Source: a bacterium (lineage in GTDB: Bacteria; Chlamydiota; Chlamydiia; Chlamydiales; SM23-39). From it: a stretch of 40,659 bases of DNA. The translations under genes and the position numbers were made by a program. This document shows positions 38,117 to 40,659 of this stretch, in pieces. How positions within the stretch are numbered: the stretch's first letter is position 1; each line of letters begins with the position of its first letter. The stretch covers positions 1 through 40,659 of the forward strand of contig JAJXYX010000096.1 in NCBI GenBank assembly GCA_021780355.1, given 5' to 3'. Under the pieces are notes generated by a model. The model worked only from the letters and a program-made list of their open reading frames with translations. It had not been told where the DNA came from and searched no databases.

Positions 38117-40035
38117 TCATAGACGTTCATAAGTACTTGATTTTTGGCGCTAAAGAACAAATGGATGAGTTCTTTTCTCTGGCGCAGCGAGCTGGCTTTT
38201 TAGAGTTCATCGGTCTTTCTCATAAAAAGAGCTTGGAGATCACCGATGAGATAAAAACGCTCCTTGCCGCCATTAAAATTGCGAAAAAATATCCAACTCA
38301 TCCCCATGAGGCGCCGCCTCATCTAGCAGAGCCTGTGGTTTTGGCCCATCAAATCGTAGAAGCCCACGCTCTCTTGGAGCGTCTTTTCGATGAAGAGCGT
38401 TTTTTAACAGCTGAAATCTCCCGCATCTCTGCTTTTGGCGATTTTTCTGCGCAGGATATCCGCGATATTGAGCAGGAAGGAAAGAGAGTCATTCAATATT
38501 TTTGCATGAAAAGCGATTTGGCAAGAGAAACGATTCTTCCTCCCGAAGTGATCTATGTCGGCACTGAGTACGATTTGGATTACTTTATTGCGATCAATCG
38601 GGATAAAACGCGCTATCCTAAAATGATTGAGATGGTCATCGAACATCCTGTGGGAGAGCTGAGAGAAAAACTTTTTGCTGTGCGGGATAAAATCAGCCAC
38701 ACAGAAAACGAGCTTCGCCACTACGCTAATGCTTTGGCTGCTCTTCAAGAGGGGCTTGTCAATTATTTAAATGAGCACCATTTGCGCTTAGTGAAACATG
38801 ATGCAGGTTTTCCTTTGGGCCAAACTGTCTTTGTCATCGAAGCGTGGATTCCTAAAACGCGTTTAAAAGCTTTGCAAGGCCTTTTGAGCGGCCTCGATAT
38901 TATAGCGGAACCAATTGAAATTGAACCAACGGATCGTATACCAACTTGTATGGAAAACAAACGTTTGGGAAAAATGGGCGAAGATCTTGTGCATATTTAT
39001 GATACGCCTGCCCATACAGATAAAGATCCCTCTTCTTGGGTGATGGTCTTTTTCTCGATTTTCTTTGCGATGATTGTCTCTGATGCTGGATATGGTCTCG
39101 TTTATTTGATGATTGCTCTTTTCTTGAAATTTAAGTTTCGCGATCTCATGGGATCCAACAAGAGGCTGATTAAACTATCGATTATCGTTTCCAGCTGCTG
39201 CATTGTATGGGGCGTTCTTATTGCATCTTTTTTTGGTCTGTCGATCGGCCCGGATAATCCTTTGAGAAAGACATCGTTCATCCATGCTCTTGCTGTAAAA
39301 AAAGCGGAATATCACATGGAGCTCAAAGACGAGGCTTATAAAGAATGGGAGCGCGATTTTCCCAATGTAACCTCGGCGACGGATGGCCATGATTTTTTAG
39401 TCAAGGCTAGCAAGCTTGGTGAAAAGGGGGCTACTAAATATGTCGCTCTTGAGGATTTTTATGATAATATCCTCATGGAATTTTCCCTTTTAATGGGGAT
39501 TTTCCATTTGACGTTTTCATTTTTACGCTATCTCTTAAGGACTTGGTCTGGTATCGGCTGGATTGTTTTTATGGTTGGCGGCTATCTCTATTTCCCCTCT
39601 ATTATTCACGCGACGACGATAGCGAATTTTTTGGGGTTCATTTCTAAGCCAGCGGCTCTTGAATGGGGGCTCCGCATGGTTTTAGGGGGCATTGGCATTG
39701 CCTTTGTTCTTTCATTTTTCCAAAAGAGATGGGGCGCGTTTCATGAGCTCATGAACGCTGTGCAGGTGTTTTCAGATGTCCTTTCGTATCTTCGTCTTTA
39801 TGCCCTCGCCCTGGCCGGCATGATCATGGCCAATACATTTAATGAAATGGGCGAGCAAATGGGGATTTTCGGAGGCATTTTAATTATTGTATTTGGACAT
39901 TTAACCAATCTTGGTTTGTCCACCATGGGGGCTACTATTCATAGTCTGCGTTTAAACTTCCTCGAGTGGTATCACTATAGCTTCGAGGGCGGAGGCCGTT
40001 TATTTAACCCACTATGTTTAAGAAGATCTAAATAA
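38113..40035 (+). CDS. atpI: V/A-type ATPase membrane subunit I (a)
   Basis: 640 residues. The N-terminal ~300 residues are the cytosolic arm; membrane spans begin near 307 (SSWVMVFFSIFFAMIVSDAGYG). After two pairs of spans there is a ~75-residue soluble loop at about 379-455, then further spans. The ion-path segment LSYLRLYALALAGMIMANTF places the essential arginine at about 561. It forms the two half-channels next to the K ring. The ATG overlaps the atpD stop by four bases; atpK follows after 12 bases. Confidence 0.95.
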   Translation: MIIDVHKYLIFGAKEQMDEFFSLAQRAGFLEFIGLSHKKSLEITDEIKTLLAAIKIAKKYPTHPHEAPPHLAEPVVLAHQIVEAHALLERLFDEERFLTAEISRISAFGDFSAQDIRDIEQEGKRVIQYFCMKSDLARETILPPEVIYVGTEYDLDYFIAINRDKTRYPKMIEMVIEHPVGELREKLFAVRDKISHTENELRHYANALAALQEGLVNYLNEHHLRLVKHDAGFPLGQTVFVIEAWIPKTRLKALQGLLSGLDIIAEPIEIEPTDRIPTCMENKRLGKMGEDLVHIYDTPAHTDKDPSSWVMVFFSIFFAMIVSDAGYGLVYLMIALFLKFKFRDLMGSNKRLIKLSIIVSSCCIVWGVLIASFFGLSIGPDNPLRKTSFIHALAVKKAEYHMELKDEAYKEWERDFPNVTSATDGHDFLVKASKLGEKGATKYVALEDFYDNILMEFSLLMGIFHLTFSFLRYLLRTWSGIGWIVFMVGGYLYFPSIIHATTIANFLGFISKPAALEWGLRMVLGGIGIAFVLSFFQKRWGAFHELMNAVQVFSDVLSYLRLYALALAGMIMANTFNEMGEQMGIFGGILIIVFGHLTNLGLSTMGATIHSLRLNFLEWYHYSFEGGGRLFNPLCLRRSK

Positions 40036-40047
40036 GGAGAATTTTTT

Positions 40048-40473
40048 ATGGACTATGACATGATCGGACCTGGAATCGTTCTGGGCATGGGTTGCCTCGG
40101 CAGCTCTATCGGCTGCGGAATCGCTTGTATGGCTTCCCACGGCGTGATGACTCGCGTAGAAGAAGGACACGGTAAATTCATCGGCGTTTCCGCTGTTCCC
40201 TCTTCTCAATCTATCTATGGATTTATCTTGATGGTGCTGATGAAAAACTCCATCAAGGCAGGTACGCTCACGGCCATTGCCGGCATCGGCATCGCTTTTT
40301 TCGTAGGATTGGCCATTATGGTTTCTTCTATCTACCAAGGCATGTGCGCCGCCACCGCGATCCAATCGTCCGCAAAACAGCCCGCTATCTTCGGCAAAAC
40401 GCTGGCTTCCCTCGCTATCGTCGAATCGTTCTCGCTCTTCGCATTCGTGTTTGCGCTCTTAATCATTTACTGA
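40048..40473 (+). CDS. atpK: V/A-type ATPase proteolipid subunit K
   Basis: 141 residues with four membrane spans in two hairpins, AAGGAG before the ATG. The first hairpin has PSSQSIYG (51-58) and no acidic residue; the second carries Glu126 in IVESFSLFAF. By alignment with Enterococcus hirae NtpK, Val50 (backbone), Ser53, Gln54, Gln97 and Glu126 match its sodium ligands Leu61, Thr64, Gln65, Gln110 and Glu139, suggesting sodium rather than proton coupling. The ring turns against subunit I to move the ion. Last gene of the operon; a family A arm follows and probably terminates it. Confidence 0.95.
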   Translation: MDYDMIGPGIVLGMGCLGSSIGCGIACMASHGVMTRVEEGHGKFIGVSAVPSSQSIYGFILMVLMKNSIKAGTLTAIAGIGIAFFVGLAIMVSSIYQGMCAATAIQSSAKQPAIFGKTLASLAIVESFSLFAFVFALLIIY

Positions 40474-40482
40474 TCTCTTAAA

Positions 40483-40545
40483 ACGGAGTCATTGGGACTC
40501 CGTCCCAAACCCTGCCAAAGGGCTTCGCCCTTTGGAATCCTTTTT
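40483..40545 (+). repeat. Family A arm after atpK (A3), likely terminator
   Basis: GGGACTCCGTCCC (40494-40506) and CCAAAGGGC-TTC-GCCCTTTGG (40514-40534) are the two family A hairpins; the first differs from GGGGCTTCGCCCC by a matched G-C to A-T change in the stem. An overlapping stem ACGGAGT/ACTCCGT (40483-40503) is also possible. The arm is followed by TCCTTTTTATTTTTTTT, so it can act as an intrinsic terminator for the ATPase operon. Only the left arm is visible before a family B element begins; a right arm may lie beyond the window. Confidence 0.7.
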
Positions 40546-40557
40546 ATTTTTTTTCTA

Positions 40558-40659
40558 TACCGTTCGTGACTCAAGAATTGGCTATTGGACGGGATTGAAA
40601 GCTGCCAAAAATCGATTGTCATAAAGGGGGGAGTATCGAGGCAATACCCTCCCCCCCTT
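40558..40659. mobile_element. Family B palindromic element, cut by the window end (B4)
   Basis: Starts TACCGTTCGTGACTCAAG after TA (40556-40557) and continues through the shared core (GCCAAAAATCGATTGTCATAAAGG) into the centre GTATCGAGGCAATAC and the beginning of the second arm (CCTCCCCCCCTT). The centre is the reverse complement of that in the copy at 11283, so the two are in opposite orientation. About 59 further bases would complete a 161-bp copy. Confidence 0.75.

Overview
The window looks like a chromosomal segment of a member of the Chlamydiota, probably an amoeba-associated or otherwise non-Chlamydiaceae lineage. The main argument is gene order. infA - tRNA-Thr - tuf - tRNA-Trp - secE - nusG - rplK - rplA - rplJ - rplL - rpoB - rpoC is followed by transaldolase and then a seven-gene V/A-type ATPase operon (atpE, a DUF2764 protein, atpA, atpB, atpD, atpI, atpK). 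As I recall, this succession is typical of chlamydiae, as is the MYG1-like/HIT gene pair. The extra accessory genes and abundant palindromic repeats are unlike the reduced Chlamydiaceae genomes. The genus cannot be fixed from the sequence alone.

Layout. 1-6.9 kb: the end of an unidentified gene, an outer-membrane DUF1207 protein, two AT-rich tandem paralogues of unknown function, a repeat-rich gap, then a leftward pair (large LOG-family protein and a YbhB/PEBP protein). 6.9-11.5 kb: MYG1 and HIT genes, a leftward two-gene unit (a truncated glycosyltransferase relative and a GT2-TPR glycosyltransferase), a membrane protein with an Inc-like hydrophobic hairpin, and nested repeats. 11.5-16 kb: a secreted HEAT-repeat protein, an Xaa-Pro aminopeptidase, a second Inc-like membrane protein and SufE. 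16-29 kb: the translation/transcription super-cluster, closed by a strong terminator. 29-33 kb: a leftward accessory block with a eukaryote-type RING-H2 protein, transaldolase, a lipoprotein, two small secreted or membrane proteins and a periplasmic protein. 33-40.5 kb: the V-ATPase operon.

How the genes work together. The central cluster supplies initiation factor 1, EF-Tu, two tRNAs, the SecE translocase subunit, NusG, the L11/L1/L10/L7/L12 stalk proteins and the two large RNA polymerase subunits. Perfect hairpins lie between tuf and tRNA-Trp and between rplL and rpoB, with a shorter one between rpoB and rpoC. They are probable processing or attenuation sites that set gene dosage. The ATPase genes are tightly coupled (ATGA overlaps). 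The K subunit carries the residues that bind sodium in the Enterococcus hirae enzyme, so the pump may be sodium-coupled.

The least explained content is two families of inverted-repeat elements. Family B is a 161-bp palindrome starting TAC(C/T) and flanked by TA. It resembles a non-autonomous element that duplicates a TA target, and one copy sits inside a family A arm, which closes perfectly when B and one TA are removed. Family A is an arm of two short hairpins whose stems show compensatory base changes, found as inverted pairs (REP/BIME-like). Both families supply stop codons to neighbouring genes. Other items of interest are the RING-H2 protein between rpoC and tal, the tandem paralogues with G/C homopolymers in a conserved proline motif, and the glycosyltransferase relative that has lost its DxD half.
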